Source of the DNA: Dendrolimus kikuchii
Lineage: Eukaryota > Arthropoda > Insecta > Lepidoptera > Lasiocampidae
Assembly: GCA_019925095.2 (NCBI GenBank)
Contig: CM034403.1
Coordinates: 5,771,690-5,835,689, forward strand
Reading direction: 5' to 3'
DNA: 64,000 nucleotides
This document shows, piece by piece, positions 23,680 through 35,225 of the stretch. Position numbers and translations under genes: made by a program. The notes under the pieces were generated by a model. It had not been told where the DNA came from, ran no database searches, and saw only the letters and a list, made by a program, of their open reading frames with translations. The first letter of the stretch is position 1; every line of letters starts with the position of its first letter.

Positions 23680-24450
23680 ATACCGTTCGGCTTCAATAAA
23701 GCCGGCACGTTAGCGGTGGCAAGCACCCTCCATATTTAATGATATTTCTTAATGGCTTATTTATCTACGTCATTAGATGGGACGTATTCCTTTACAAGAC
23801 CTTTTTTAGCCTTTGAAATATATCATAGAAAATTTTTAAACAAAAAAATATACAAATACATAACGCATTACAATCATCCATCACTACATCTGCATGAAAC
23901 AATCACTAATACTAAACCAGATGTAGCAGAGGGATCATGTCAAGAAGTAAGACTTTATTCTACTGAAAAAAATATCGGTGACAAAAGAAATTGTCACGCT
24001 TAAATAGATTTTGATATAATAGATATTAATATCAATTCCTTTAATTTATCAAGCGTTGGAAAACATCAAACAAAGCCTGTGGCGTCGGCGTAGAACTATT
24101 TATTTCATTTTGGACTGAAATGTGACCCGAATAATGAAATGTTTTCATTACGTGTAAAGTCGATTCTGACACTCTCTATTGCCTTACCTGACGGTGTTGA
24201 TAGTAAAATACATATATACTGTGATGTTGCCTCGGAACATGGCCCATGCCCTAGTGTGGAAGGCTACTTGCGTGAACAGCCTGGTGGCGGGCCATCTTCC
24301 AAATTCGCATGTTATCGCCAGTTCTGCTGCAGCCCAAACAGAACCATTTAACATGTTCACTGCGAAACGGGGTGTAAGTCACCCCGAACGTATCTACTTG
24401 CGGTGCGGCTAAGAAAAACATAAATCTCTCTGTGGTACGAAGGGCGTACA
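23680..24450. other. No recognisable feature
   Basis: Mixed composition. A moderately GC-balanced stretch at 24225-24415 has frames of about 70 codons on both strands, with no family resemblance. Confidence 0.4.
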
Positions 24451-24456
24451 ACCCGC

Positions 24457-24584
24457 AAGAGTTAACTTGAGACTTCGCTCAGATGACGTAAGCGCGAAGT
24501 ACTGACGCGTCGATGGCGAAAGCGGTAAGAAAGCAGGTGTCGGGAGGGGTGCGCGCATTCCGCTCAGGTCTCAAGTTAACTCTT
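24457..24584. mobile_element. Small foldback element, 17-bp perfect arms
   Basis: AAGAGTTAACTTGAGAC (24457-24473) is the exact reverse complement of 24568-24584. The arms extend imperfectly outward (CCxCAAGAG) and flank a GC-rich core with GACGCGTCGATGGCG. Confidence 0.7.
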
Positions 24585-24901
24585 GAGGATATTAACTTCA
24601 ATTTAGTTCAATGTAGAAAAAAGATGTATATATATATGCAAGATGTGTTCTGTGGTATACCTACCTTAATACGGGGTTACTTTGTTCTAGTACCGCAACA
24701 ACACGAAACAAAAATCTATAAACTATATTATATATAAGCCAAAAAACTATTTAGGTTTAAAGAACTTTATTTCTCATAAAAATATGTAGTTCACTTACAA
24801 TGAGATTAAGATAATAATTAGTAAGTAATACAGTATAATTCTTAACACTAATGTGGTCCTATGCAGTCTGCGATAGAATTATGTTGTGGTTTATTGTTTT
24901 A

Positions 24902-25760
24902 CATTTATTTTAATAAAAGATTTTTTAGTTTTATCTTGAAACAGTTTGTATATTTACATTTTTGTAGGTCATCTGGTAATTTATTAAATAAGTGCACACC
25001 TTCAAACATAATGTTTCTTTTCCCGTAGTTTGTTCTTGGTACACTTAATTGAAATTGCTTTTTCTTCCGGATATTATATTTATATGTTTTAGCAAGAAAG
25101 GATAGCTTGGAGTGTATATTTTTATTAGTTATCTTTTTTATTAATATGCAGGTATTGTATGTGTATATTTGAGAAATATTAAATAGGTTAGTTTTAGAGT
25201 ATAAATGTTTAGTTGGAGTGAGATAATCTACATGGCATAATATTTTGACAATTTTATTTTGTGTAATTTGTAATAGTTTTAAGTTTGTTTTAGCGGCTGA
25301 CCCCCATATTTGTATTAGATATTCAAGATGAGACTTTACAAGGGAATTGTAAATGATGAGCCGTACTTTGTGAGGTATACAGTTAGAAATTTTGCGTAGT
25401 GCTCCCAAGACTGCGATAAGTTTACTTCTTACATAGTCAATGTGTGGTCTCCATGTTAGTTTGTCATCCAACCATAGGCCAAGATACTTTTCTTTGTTGC
25501 TACGATTTATTTTACAGTTGTTTATTATTAGTGGATTATGATTAGGGATTTTTTTGGTTTTTGGCGGCAAAAATCATATAAGTCATATGTTTTATTTGTG
25601 TTGATTGTTAACAAATTATATAAAAACCATTCATTAAGCTTGTGCAAATCTTCTTGTGCTTCAGCAATAATGTCATGTATTGAGTGACCAAAATAGAAAA
25701 GGCATGTGTCATCAGCGTATAACGTGAAATACCCTGTTAGTCCGACATTGACAATATTAT
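24902..25760 (-). pseudogene. Non-LTR reverse transcriptase with YADD box, 5' truncated
   Basis: From 25760 downward the minus strand reads INNIVNVGLTGYFTLYADDT. The YADD at about 25707-25720 is the RT catalytic motif. After NEWFLYNLLTINTNKT the frame slips at about 25565-25590, then continues for over 200 codons: EKYLGLWLDDKLTWRPHIDY, SKLIAVLGALRKISNCIP, HLEYLIQIWG, ending FKIKLKNLLLK and a stop. This is the palm-to-thumb half of a Jockey-superfamily LINE. No 5' part or endonuclease is present. AT-rich coding differs from the GC-rich R1 fragments. Confidence 0.85.
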
Positions 25761-25959
25761 TAATGTATATTAAAATAAAATAAAAAAATTTTAGTTTTTA
25801 TAATGTAAAGGGGCTCAATAGATCTCGTGCCTCCACAATTTTAGTTTTAGTACAAGGTCTAAAACGCCCTGTACCGCATTGAAAGGCATGAATGTACTAC
25901 CGCTTCCAAAGATATTTTATTACATTTAAAGTAAGAAAGAAAAAAATTGAGTCGTCTAA

Positions 25960-26731
25960 TTAAATCGCTATCGTTTTAGTGCAAATGTGTCGGACTAAGT
26001 TAATTTTTATACATCCAAAAAAATACAAACCGCTCCCAGGACAATAAATATCACAGATTTTATTACATAAAGTTGGCTATCGATCAGTAAAAAATCACAT
26101 TGGAATTCAAATTTTTTTTTAATTGGCCATTTTAAATCATTCCCAGAAAATTTTCGGCGGGATTCCCGGGATAAAAAGTAGCGCAGATTTTAAATCTAAG
26201 ATTTAGCTGTCGATCAGCGAAAACCGCATCGAAATCAGCCCAGTAGTTTTTAAGTGAATCCCGAACAACCAGACAAACAGACAAGAAATGTAAAAAAATG
26301 CATTTTTCGCCGTCGTTTATATAGTCTATTCCAGATTTTTTTTAATAACTAAATTTTTTTTATTGCAGGAGATCAACAGAGAGGCAGACGGCCCACTTGA
26401 TGGAAAGCGGTTACCATCGCCTATGGACATTTGCAACACCAAAGGTGCTACAAATGCGCTGCTGGTCTCTTATGAATCACTGGAACCTGGTCACTAATGC
26501 CGGAACACAACACGAGGTTGTTATGGCGGCATACTCTGGACCAGGGGTGATCGCCATCCAGTCGAGCAAATACCCTATCACCTGGCTGTGGGTTGTTTTG
26601 TCGCCTCTTACGACAGGCCGCCCGGCCGCAGGAAATTGTATTCTTTCTCCGTTCCTGCACGGATAAAAAACTAAATAAATAAATAAATAAGTTAATGTTA
26701 CGGCATGTTTAGAATTTTATAATATTATAGA
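25960..26731 (-). mobile_element. Helitron interrupted by a SINE
   Basis: The minus-strand 5' end TCTATAATATTATAAAATTC begins at 26731. The interior (TCGATGCGGTTTTCGCTGAT, TGGAATAGACTATATAAACG) matches 53945-54351, which is uninterrupted at the point where the SINE sits here. The 3' end is not well defined. Confidence 0.7.
26355..26668 (-). mobile_element. LINE-tailed SINE, copy 6, nested in Helitron
   Basis: Complete inverted copy from the T-rich tail (TTTTATTGCAGGAG) to CCGTTCCTGCACGGAT. An 8-bp AACTAAAT repeat flanks it (26347-26354 and 26669-26676), a probable target duplication. Confidence 0.85.
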
Positions 26732-27098
26732 TTTACATGGAGTTGATACGTAATAAGGCCTCTAGAATACGAGGATTAATATCAACCACATTTACAACCC
26801 CAGTCCGCGAGGGTTTTCGCAGCTTAATGTTTAACCCACTGCATTTTTTATCTGCCTTGTCTAAAAAAGTAATGTGCCAGTTTTTAATTAAGTATGGAAA
26901 ATTGCTTTTTTCATCAAAATATATTAAATTTGCCCCGTCGGTCTAATTCTAACACTACAATAAACCCGTGTTTGTACGTTGTACTCTTTAGTATATTACA
27001 TTTAATTATATATAGGCAGAAAATTAGGAGGCAGTAAATTCTAGAACAACATTCATAGGGTGACAACTCGTCCAAATTAAAGAGTATCTTTAAAAACA

Positions 27099-27621
27099 GC
27101 CAGAAAGCCCAGCTCGCCATACACAACGCGGTGCTGGTACCTACGCTCACGTATGGAAGCGAAAATTGGGAATGGAAGAGAGAGCATGAAAGTAGAGTAA
27201 ACGCGGTTGAGATGGGAGCACTGCGCAAAATCTGCGGAGTGACGCTCGCGGACCGCGTTCGTAATACCGAAGTAAGCAAGAGAGTTGGTCTGAAAGAGAG
27301 TGTCAGGGTGAAGGTAAGGAAAGGAATGCTCCGGTGGTTCGGGCATGTGGAAAGAATGCTTGATGAAAGAATGAATAAACAGATATACAATGCAAAAGTG
27401 GATGGATGCAGAAGTCGTGGAAGGCCACGACACACCTTCTATGATCAAATTGATCGTGTACTAGTAGAAAGTGATGTCAGGAGCCTTAAGAACAGATGAG
27501 CGTGCATGACAAGAGTTATGAATGTCAAAGAAGCAAGTGAGGTGTGTAAGAATAAGCCTAAATGGCGCTCTGTTGTTCGTGCCTACCCCGCAAGGGAACT
27601 GGCGTGAAGTTATATATGTAT
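27099..27621 (+). mobile_element. RTE-type LINE 3' fragment, 523 bp, with 15-bp TSD
   Basis: Encodes AVLVPTLTYGSENWEWKRE, an RVNAVEM-LRKICGVTLADR stretch, GMLRWFGHVERML, GRPRHTFYDQIDRVL and, after a stop at RSLKNR, the final AYPARELA. It ends GGCGTGAAGTTATATATG. The flanks carry the same 15 bases GTATCTTTAAAAACA (27084-27098 and 27622-27636). The family shows thumb and C-terminal sequence only. RTE-type assignment rests on the near-absent 3' UTR and tetranucleotide tail and is tentative. Confidence 0.85.
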
Positions 27622-27826
27622 GTATCTTTAAAAACATGACTTTATATTATCGCTCTGTGTCCTTGGTTAATTTTTTGCCTTTATATATCTTTAGTTGAAT
27701 GGTAAATAAAAGGAAAAACCGCGATTCAAAAATTTCGCTGCTTTCACAATTCACGTGTCCGACCACAGCGGTAAGCGTAATAGAAGCGAAGCGGTTAAAC
27801 CATAGGTACATGTATTTTTATCCATA

Positions 27827-28192
27827 CTAGTGGTCGCCCAGTGGTCGAAATTCGACCATAATTAATTTAAATTATAAATTTGAACATTATTAAGGTTCTG
27901 TTGTCAAAGACTATACTTCTATAATTACAGATTTCGCCAAGGCTACACTGTTAATTTCACTTTAACAATAAACAAAAGAGTATAATATATATGCGTGTGT
28001 GTGCCAAATACAAGGTAATATGTGTAATGATTTATTTATTGATTTAATGTATTTTTTGCATATTAAAAAAAAAATATTATCATTCTGCACCCCTTCTCTA
28101 TATTAACTATAAGTGTGCGAAATTTCATACTCCTCCCTCCGCGCAATTTTCGTAAAAAGGGGTACAAAGTTTTTGCTTTGCGTATTAATATA
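27827..28192 (-). mobile_element. Helitron with GGTCGAAATTCGACC hairpin, 5' truncated
   Basis: The 3' end (minus) has a TGGTCGAATTTCGACCA hairpin, GGGCGACCACTAG and then T. The body matches 47275-47654 closely (GATTTCGCCAAGGCTACACT, GTGTGCGAAATTTCATACTC). The 5' terminus stops short at about 28192, where the next Helitron begins. Confidence 0.75.
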
Positions 28193-28229
28193 ATGATTTG
28201 TAAATAGCAAAATATGTGTATTGATTAAT

Positions 28230-28611
28230 ATAATGTATGTCTTTGAAGACCACGGGCCATAAAAATGGCCCGGACATTTGGATTGCTTGCGTGGGGCCAT
28301 GGGAAGGGCCACTGGACTCACTGGGTCCACTGGACCCACTGGGTCCACTTGGTCCACTAAGTCCGTTGGGTCCACTGGGTCCACGGGGTCTACTTAGTCC
28401 ACTTGGTCCATGTTATCTATTTTGTCAATTTTTGTCATTTATGTAGTTTACATATAGACGGTGGTGGTATAGTTTGCGATATAAAATGAAGTGAATCTTT
28501 CGGGGGCAAATACATAAAAATTTAATACAATGTAACCTGTACACCTTGCTCTTTAAACAAGAGACACGCACTAGAGGTTGACCCGCGGCGCAGCCGCGGG
28601 TTAAACTCTAG
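28230..28611 (+). mobile_element. Minisatellite-bearing Helitron, copy 3 (short array)
   Basis: Carries about a dozen degenerate 9-bp GGTCCACTG units (28310-28410). It then matches 1108-1316 almost base for base, including GACCCGCGGCGCAGCCGCGG and the final CTAG (28608-28611). No homogeneous CTCGACCCG array is present, so the array is variable between copies. The 5' end is not identified. Confidence 0.75.
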
Positions 28612-28649
28612 TACCGTATATATTCAATTGAGCGTTTAAATTATAACCT

Positions 28650-29390
28650 ACACAATTACATCATACTTCAATTAATTATTGTTACATAAATTAAATAAAT
28701 AAAAATTGTAAAAAATTACTCTGTACAAAACAGGCCTTAATTACTAAATAAAAATATACCAAAAATACTATTCGATTAAGGAAATACTCGCTTGTATTGT
28801 AAAGAAAATCTTAAAAAAAACATTACTGTTCAAGTAATTGAGCTAAATTTAAAAATATATTGTTATAATTATTTACCTACCTAATTATGGACCTAATTTT
28901 GTAATCTACCTAGTAATCTATATATCAAAATTACCGATGCGTGGAACTTCCTAATCTGTTCTGGTCAAGCGTGGTGGATACACGTCTATTTTCTAAAAAA
29001 CGTTTATGGGCTAATATGTATTGTGTCAACTGCATCGCTCTACGCGCCGCTATCGTCCAAGCCACAGCCTTAGGGTTGCTTAAAATCTTTGAAGACAGTT
29101 GTCTATCATAAATTCGAACGTAGTCACGGGAAAATCTTGTTAAATAATGTTATTACATAGACCCGAGTGTGTTATGTACATATCTGTAAATTATGGTTTT
29201 AATTAAAACTTCTAATCTTTGTGTTTACTCTGTTTCGTTAATTTATTATGCTGTTAGTCATTGTTATTATTTTAATACATATTAGTTCTTCTTAAAGCCA
29301 TCTGCTACAGGGTCGAGTGAAAAACTGCTGCGTTTTCATGCAAAAAATGACTAAATAATATGTCAACCAAATTAATTGAAAATAAACATT
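28650..29390. other. No recognisable feature
   Basis: AT-rich, no supported frame or recognised repeat. Confidence 0.5.
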
Positions 29391-29397
29391 TTATTAT

Positions 29398-29640
29398 TGT
29401 TGCGAACCGGTCCTTTGCAGGTGTTTTGTTACCCCTTCGAATTTGATTGATCTATTTTACGCGCTAATCCCTTTGTATTGCGCCATAGTAAGACGTTATG
29501 AATATTTTTTTTATATTATTCAAAGGACATTGCATATTTTTAGAAGCCATTAAGCTTGCAGAGTCAAGAATTCTTAGAAATACTGGGCATGTTGCTGGAT
29601 GAGCCATATTTATTTTACAAACATATAAGGTCTCTTTTTG
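29398..29640 (+). mobile_element. LTR fragment, same family as 49114
   Basis: Starts TGTTGCGAA and shares TTACCCCTTCGAATTTG, CGCGCTAATCC, GGGCATGTTGCT and ACATATAAGG with 49114-49350. Only the 5' half is present. From 29700 to 30530 nothing else is recognised, except a weak tRNA-SINE-like tail at 30370-30410. Confidence 0.6.
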
Positions 29641-30539
29641 GATAAATGTGAGTATATATGATGGGGTATGCATATTATTAATAAAAAGCGCAAACAGCAA
29701 TCAACGTGTTCTTTTTGTAAACAAAACTTTTTCCTATGGACAATCCTGGAAAAAAAACCCATAGACTTAATAAGCCTTACAGAAACCCGTATGTTCTAAA
29801 TCTAACAAGCTTATGTTGAGAACTCCGAAAGATAAGAGCAAAGGTCACGGCAGTTTATGCGGTAGAGGCGGATCTTAATTCAAGACTCTCAATAAACCAC
29901 TACTAACATTTCGGCCATGAAACCCGAGATTCTAAGCGAAAGAGTTTTTTGCTGCAAGCTTGTATGTGTATGGCTGTAAGCATCAGTATCGAGCAGGAAG
30001 AACTATTTATTTATTTTACATTTTTGATGTTTCACAGTACTATCTTCTTGTTTTAAATATGTTAATGTACGATTTGTATAAGTAATGAGTGTTAAGTATT
30101 TAAGAATATTCGAGTTTTAGTAAAATTTTCATGCAAAAGCCTTAACAAAAGTCATAGCAACATACAAATTTCGTTGCGTAGTGTGATTTCTTACAGCTAT
30201 TTTCATCCAAAATTATATATTTAAAAAAGGCAGCAAAACATAACTCTTTTAGTTCCACCAAGAACTCCTCACAGGTACACTCCCCACACGCATCCATCAT
30301 CTGATGGTCGCATTAAAGCAGATAATTTGAATTTAGTTACGAAAAAGTAAATTTTCCGAACAAACTAAGTTATTTACTCTAGTTTGGGTGACTTAGTTCA
30401 TCCGCAACGTTGTCCATAAACCTTTAGACAGGGCGACAAACAAGAATTTTAAAAACAGTCATAAATCTAAGCTTAGGAATCACATAAATTTTGGCACTTA
30501 TTTTTAAATCACAAAAAGGCACTTTAATTTTATTTATTA

Positions 30540-30700
30540 CTAGCTGTGCCGTGACTTTCTCTAATCAAAGAAAAATTCTAAAAATTGATTTTTTGATATA
30601 AGTACCGTATATAATTTCATATGCATTTAGTAAAAAGTTGTTATTTTGACATTATAAACAGACACTTCAATTTTATTTAATGAAGCGAAAAGTGTTTGTC
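30540..30700 (-). mobile_element. Helitron-like 3' end
   Basis: The plus strand reads TTACTAGCTGTGCCGTGACT, the usual inverted Helitron terminus, but the hairpin is decayed and the 5' end is not defined. Confidence 0.35.
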
Positions 30701-30759
30701 AGGATCGCAGCAAGTGGAAATCCATCGTCTCTGCGTACCCCTACCATAATGTGAAACAG

Positions 30760-30985
30760 GCCTGACAATATGTATGTATGTATTTCGTCGTCATCGTCAG
30801 CCATTCGCACTCCACTGCTGGACGTATGTCTCCCAAGTCGGCGCCACTCATCCCTGTCCTCTGACTTCCTCATCTAGCGCCTACCAGCGACTGTGCACAG
30901 GTAGTCGGTCCATCGGACTGGACGGCGTCCGACACTACGTATACCGAGACGTGTTCTCCTTGACCGAATGACCTCGAAGGTTGAT
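30760..30985 (-). pseudogene. RTE-type LINE C-terminal fragment
   Basis: On the minus strand, frames broken by small indels give GRRPVRWTDYL and then RKSEDRDEWRRLGRH, ending in an ATACATACATACATA-type tail. RWTDDL...A-RDEW is the classic end of RTE-group polyproteins. From 30990 to 31660 nothing is recognised. Confidence 0.65.
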
Positions 30986-31662
30986 TATTCCTTTTGCATA
31001 AGCAGGGACGCCAACAGTTTCGTAATTCGAGTATCATTTTATATCCTCAACTACTAGTCAAATATTCCCACAACAATTGTAATTTATCAAGAACAATCCA
31101 GTTGTTTTATAAATTTTAATTTAGAATTTTGACCATTCATCGGACCATACCATAAGCAAGACTTCGATTCCTACGCTTTTCTGCATCGGATGGCAGGAGC
31201 GGTCTTGAAAAATCTATGTAGCAGTATGTATGTATAGAATAGGTATATAATAAATGTGTGGATGCTTAAAACCGAAATTTTCGGGGCCCAAGATTAACTT
31301 AGGTTTACTATTTGCGTATAAGGTTTGCAGTTGGTGATTTATGCCATTATTTGTTTGAAGTTTAAATTAGTTTTTGAATAAATGTTATTGGTTTTGCATT
31401 AGTAATAAATAAAAATCATAATGTGCTATGCTAGATGAAGATTTCTTTAAATTCAACATCTGTTCAACAACTATTTATAATTGGTTCACAATTTACCCGA
31501 AACTTATTTCAAAACTGTTTTATTCCAAAATAAGTTTGAAAAAATTTGCTAAGCGCATTTAATTTCACGTACACCGAATGGTCCTTGGAGATGCGGAATA
31601 TCAACCGTATGTATGGTTTTAGTTATTTATTAAACCTAAGAGGTATTTAGCCTAAAGCATCC

Positions 31663-32200
31663 TGTTGCGGACAGAATCACCCCCCTGACCTCTCCCCCGG
31701 AAATACCGTACCCCTACGCCCCGCTTACCGCGGAAATGTAGCTCGCTCCGTTAGCTGCTAAGCGTCTGCATTTTTGTAATACCTTAGTAAGCACGGGGCG
31801 AGCCTCCGGTATCGTTCCGTCGAATATATACACACAAGGAAAAGTATATACACACAAGGAAGACTAAGCAGACCAGGAAGATCAAAGAGCATTCGGAAGA
31901 ATCTACAGCCAACGGACTCTCAGCGTGTCTACGTGGATATTGTGAACCACAATATCCACCAATATAGTGATTGTGATTAGTGCCACTTGTATTGATCGGT
32001 GTAATCGATATACTTAGTGCTATCTACGTTCAGTGTAACGTCCAGGGCTAGTGCTAAGTTGTGTCGGTTAAACTCGAACGTGCCGTTTGATACAGTTGTG
32101 CTGGTCGCACCTGTTGCTGTTGTAGCGTCTATAAATATATACAGTCAACTTGCTAAGGGGTGTTTCATTTAGGGCGACCCCTGCGCCCGCACGCCCAACA
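31663..32200 (+). mobile_element. Solo LTR (538 bp) with 5-bp TSD
   Basis: Begins TGTTGCGGACAG and ends ACGCCCAACA, with CATCC immediately on both sides (31658-31662 and 32201-32205). A TATAAATATATAC promoter-like box lies at about 32131. It contains a 12-bp perfect hairpin (31933-31944 with 31948-31959) and a tandem duplication of TATACACACAAGGAA near 31830-31865. The 5-bp duplication fits BEL/Pao or Ty3/gypsy; no internal coding remains. Confidence 0.85.
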
Positions 32201-32434
32201 CATCCCATATTACAATAACTACTAAACAGATCTTAATAAATTAAGTTTTTTATAAACATATTAAATTATTTATTCAGTACTTATCGATACCAATATCGAT
32301 ATAGCGGTTTCGATGGTTTTGAATATTTGACAGATAACTGCAATTCAAGTTACCGCTTTCTATGGGTGAGTACGATTTGTCGGTTCAGTCTTGGTGCGGA
32401 TCGTTATGCTTAGTATACGCGATACCGAAAGCCT

Positions 32435-32520
32435 AATTAATTAATTAATGTTTTTAATCCATAGGTCGCTGGTTCATATCCGGCTAGAAGGGCCAACATG
32501 TGCGCAGCTCGACGTACATA
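32435..32520 (+). repeat. tRNA-like T-arm (possible old SINE head)
   Basis: GGTCGCTGGTTCATATCCGGC resembles a B box, but no acceptor stem or A box can be paired. Not a functional tRNA. Confidence 0.25.
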
Positions 32521-32559
32521 TAATTTTTATTTTACGCTGATGGTGTGGGCGATACTTTA

Positions 32560-32890
32560 GTTGTTGTAGGTATAAAAAACTACGTCCCCTGGCATAGGAA
32601 GAGGCCCAGTGAGGGGGGCCCACGCCTGCCAGGGCATTGCAGAGTCGGGCAGCCCATTTCCCGTAGCCCTGGCATAAGGCGCAGGACGGAACACCCAGGG
32701 GTTTTAGTGGGTATCCCTAACTGGGGAGTGGCAATAGCGTGGCACCGGTTCTGACCGGGCACGCTAGTGCCACCCCCGATCAGGCGAATCCCACACACTC
32801 ACACAGGTCGCGAACATCCCCCCAGGCTTCTGTGCCTGTCGCGGCTTAGTCCTCAAACGGATTGCCCGTGGCCAAAAAAAAAAGGTATAA
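32560..32890 (+). mobile_element. R1-clade LINE 3' UTR fragment
   Basis: Matches 57490-57800 block for block (AGGCGCAGGACGGAACACCC, GGTATCCCTAACTGGGGAGT, CGCGGCTTAGTCCTCAAACG) and ends in ten A after CGTGGCC. Strongly 5' truncated. From 32900 to 33470 nothing else is recognised. Confidence 0.75.
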
Positions 32891-33472
32891 AAAATTAAGC
32901 ACTGTTAGTGGTAGAAACTTATAATAAATCAATTTAAAATGCAAATACGTGTGCACTCAGCTACAGCCAAAATGGAAGAGAAAACAAAAAGCAGCGACAG
33001 TGTTGGGAGTTAAAAAATAATAAAAATATCTTATGTTGTTGTTGTCAACACCAAGCGCCTATATTTTTAGAAGCTAATCAGGATAAAAAAAATTAAGCGG
33101 TCGGCAAGAGTTTGATACCGAGTATACCAAACACACGGATTTCCAACCGTCCGCAGCCAAAATATACGATACGAATTTAGAACGTAAAATGTTTATTCTA
33201 TTAATGCAATCCCGAATCTCGGGAATTTTTACGAATAATGTACAAAAAGGTGAGCTAGCTAGTGAAAGCAAAGTATACGAAGTAAAGTCAACTCACTTTG
33301 CGAAGTGGGTGTCAAATTTGCCAACAGCTTCACTTGCGGGCACAATTTTAGTTCAACAATGAGCACAATTTTCATAGCACTTGCGACAAGGGTGCGGGAA
33401 TGTTAGTAGTTGGTGAAATACGACTCTTTTGATGCGAATTTCAGCGAGCGAAATTGTGTCCGTACACGACCA

Positions 33473-33615
33473 GGGGCCCAATTCTGCTCTTTTATTATGT
33501 CGGCGGTGAGAATATATTCAAATTACGATTACATTGCGTAGTATAATAACTTTGTATTCTACTGAATCCACAAAATCTCCATATCGTCGCGGCGGAATAA
33601 TATTTGCAATAGAAA
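33473..33615 (+). mobile_element. Partial copy of the GGGGCCCAATTCTGCT MITE
   Basis: Starts with the same terminal sequence as 56321 and shares GTATTCTACTGAATCCAC with that element's inverse. Only one terminus is intact. The 33620-34390 stretch holds no feature, except short CTAGATACTAG repeats near 34010. Confidence 0.55.
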
Positions 33616-34390
33616 AAAATAAGTAAAAAAAATCTATTAGTAGAAATGGCGATAGTCGAAATTAATAATTAATATAATACTAAAATCAGGCAAATCTACT
33701 ACTGAGACAATAGTTTCAGTTAGTCCCAGAGCAGCGACTGACTCACGAGTCACGTGGCCATTCTACCTTCACTGGCTCGTGGGCCAAAAAATATTAATTT
33801 AACTGAACGAAAACTATCGTTAGTTAAACGAGTCTTAAACTATTGAATCTATTTAATCAAATACCCAATTACTTATAAGTAAAATAATATGCAGAAGTGA
33901 ATGGTTTGAATACTACTACAAATGTTCTGACAATGTCAACTTTTAAAATTGATATTTTATGCAGGTATAATAGATAAATTCAATTTGCCAATTAACAGAC
34001 TAGATACTAGATCTGTCTAGATACTAGTTTATTGCTCATCAAAAGAGACAACTAATCTGGAGATATATGTGACGCAGTTATATATACATAGGTACATAAT
34101 CGATTTATCACTTTTTAATTCGCTAAGTAAAACCTAAGATTACCCACATATGCAAGACCACCCCCGCAAAGTTTCCACAGTTAGCTGGGTGATTTATGGC
34201 GCGTTTTAATATTCATCTTTCATCCTATCAAGCATTGATATATGCCCGCCCGCTTCTAAGGTTTCACCCCTTCCGTGTCATAATGAGATAAATTTATACT
34301 TTGTCCGTTGTTATCTATAGACTCTTTGAGTGAAGAAAAAAACGCAACTTTCACGCTGGAACGGGTATTTATTTATTAATAACTAAAATC

Positions 34391-34486
34391 CTCAAAACAG
34401 GCGGTTTAGAATCGCTTAGCATTCGAAGAGACTTTGCGTATTACCGCCTGTATAACGGGGAGTGTTCCGAGGAACTGTTTGATAGC
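34391..34486 (+). pseudogene. Jockey/CR1 LINE fragment
   Basis: Translates to LKTGGLESLSIRRDFAYYRL then YNGECSEELFDS, matching LEPLSLRRDVGALSAFYRL and YNGECSEELFGL of the LINE at 51326-51930. Truncated on both sides. Confidence 0.75.
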
Positions 34487-34961
34487 TAACTAGCGTCTGT
34501 TTTCGTGAGAATGTATTCAATGTATTTTGAATAGCAACAAATATACGGCGAATGTAACTGAACCCTTTTATTTACATGCTCCGATACTTTATGGATCTCA
34601 AAGTACATAATTTCACCGTCTCATATTGCAAATACTGATAAAATTAATATTTCAAAGTGGGTTTAGGTAATTGAATAAGATGTTTGGGTAAAAGTTTCGA
34701 ACCGTACTATTTCGGGTTAAAGAACTTTGTTTCTGATAAAAGATGAGACCATTTATAAGTTGTAATTTGTATCGAGATAGAAAGCACAAATACTAGAAGT
34801 TGCAGGTAGTTTTGATTAATTTTTGTACTTGCAAGTGCCAAGTTCCTTGGAACCAAAAGAAACAAGTATATAACTTATATAGTTAGATTTCGTGGAAGCG
34901 TCATTGTGTAACTTCTTATTTTTATAAACTTGTTTATAATGTATTTATTTTTATATGAGTC

Positions 34962-35225
34962 TTATATAATAATATTTGCGGTTATTTTATATATATATAT
35001 ATATATATTGTAATGAGACAAATTTATATTTAATTTTGCTAATTTAAAATATTTTATAACACGTGATTTTTTTAGGCATTTTTTAAACACTTTTATGTGT
35101 TTTGCTTTTTTCATGGTTTTTGGAAGTTGATTATATGTTTGGGCTCCTTCAAATAACATGCTGCTTTGACCGCAGTTCGTGTACCATTTTTCATCGTGAA
35201 ACGCGCGCTTGGTGTATCATGCCAA
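34962..35225 (-). pseudogene. Non-LTR reverse transcriptase C-terminal scrap
   Basis: Minus strand: YTKRAFHDEKWYTNCGQSSM, LFEGAQTYNQLPKTMKKAKH, FKKCLKKS, then an AT microsatellite (34986-35009). This resembles the G-x-x-x-YNxLP end of LINE proteins. From 35300 to 35890 nothing is recognised. Confidence 0.55.

Noticed and set aside
27131..27499. Frames with LRWFGHVERM, as host gene exons (also 46764-47063 and 51959-52435)
   Set aside because: Multiple copies with target duplications and tails show that they are LINE ends.
32470..32500. A tRNA gene (GGTTCATATCC T-arm)
   Set aside because: No acceptor stem, D-arm or anticodon arm can be paired around it.
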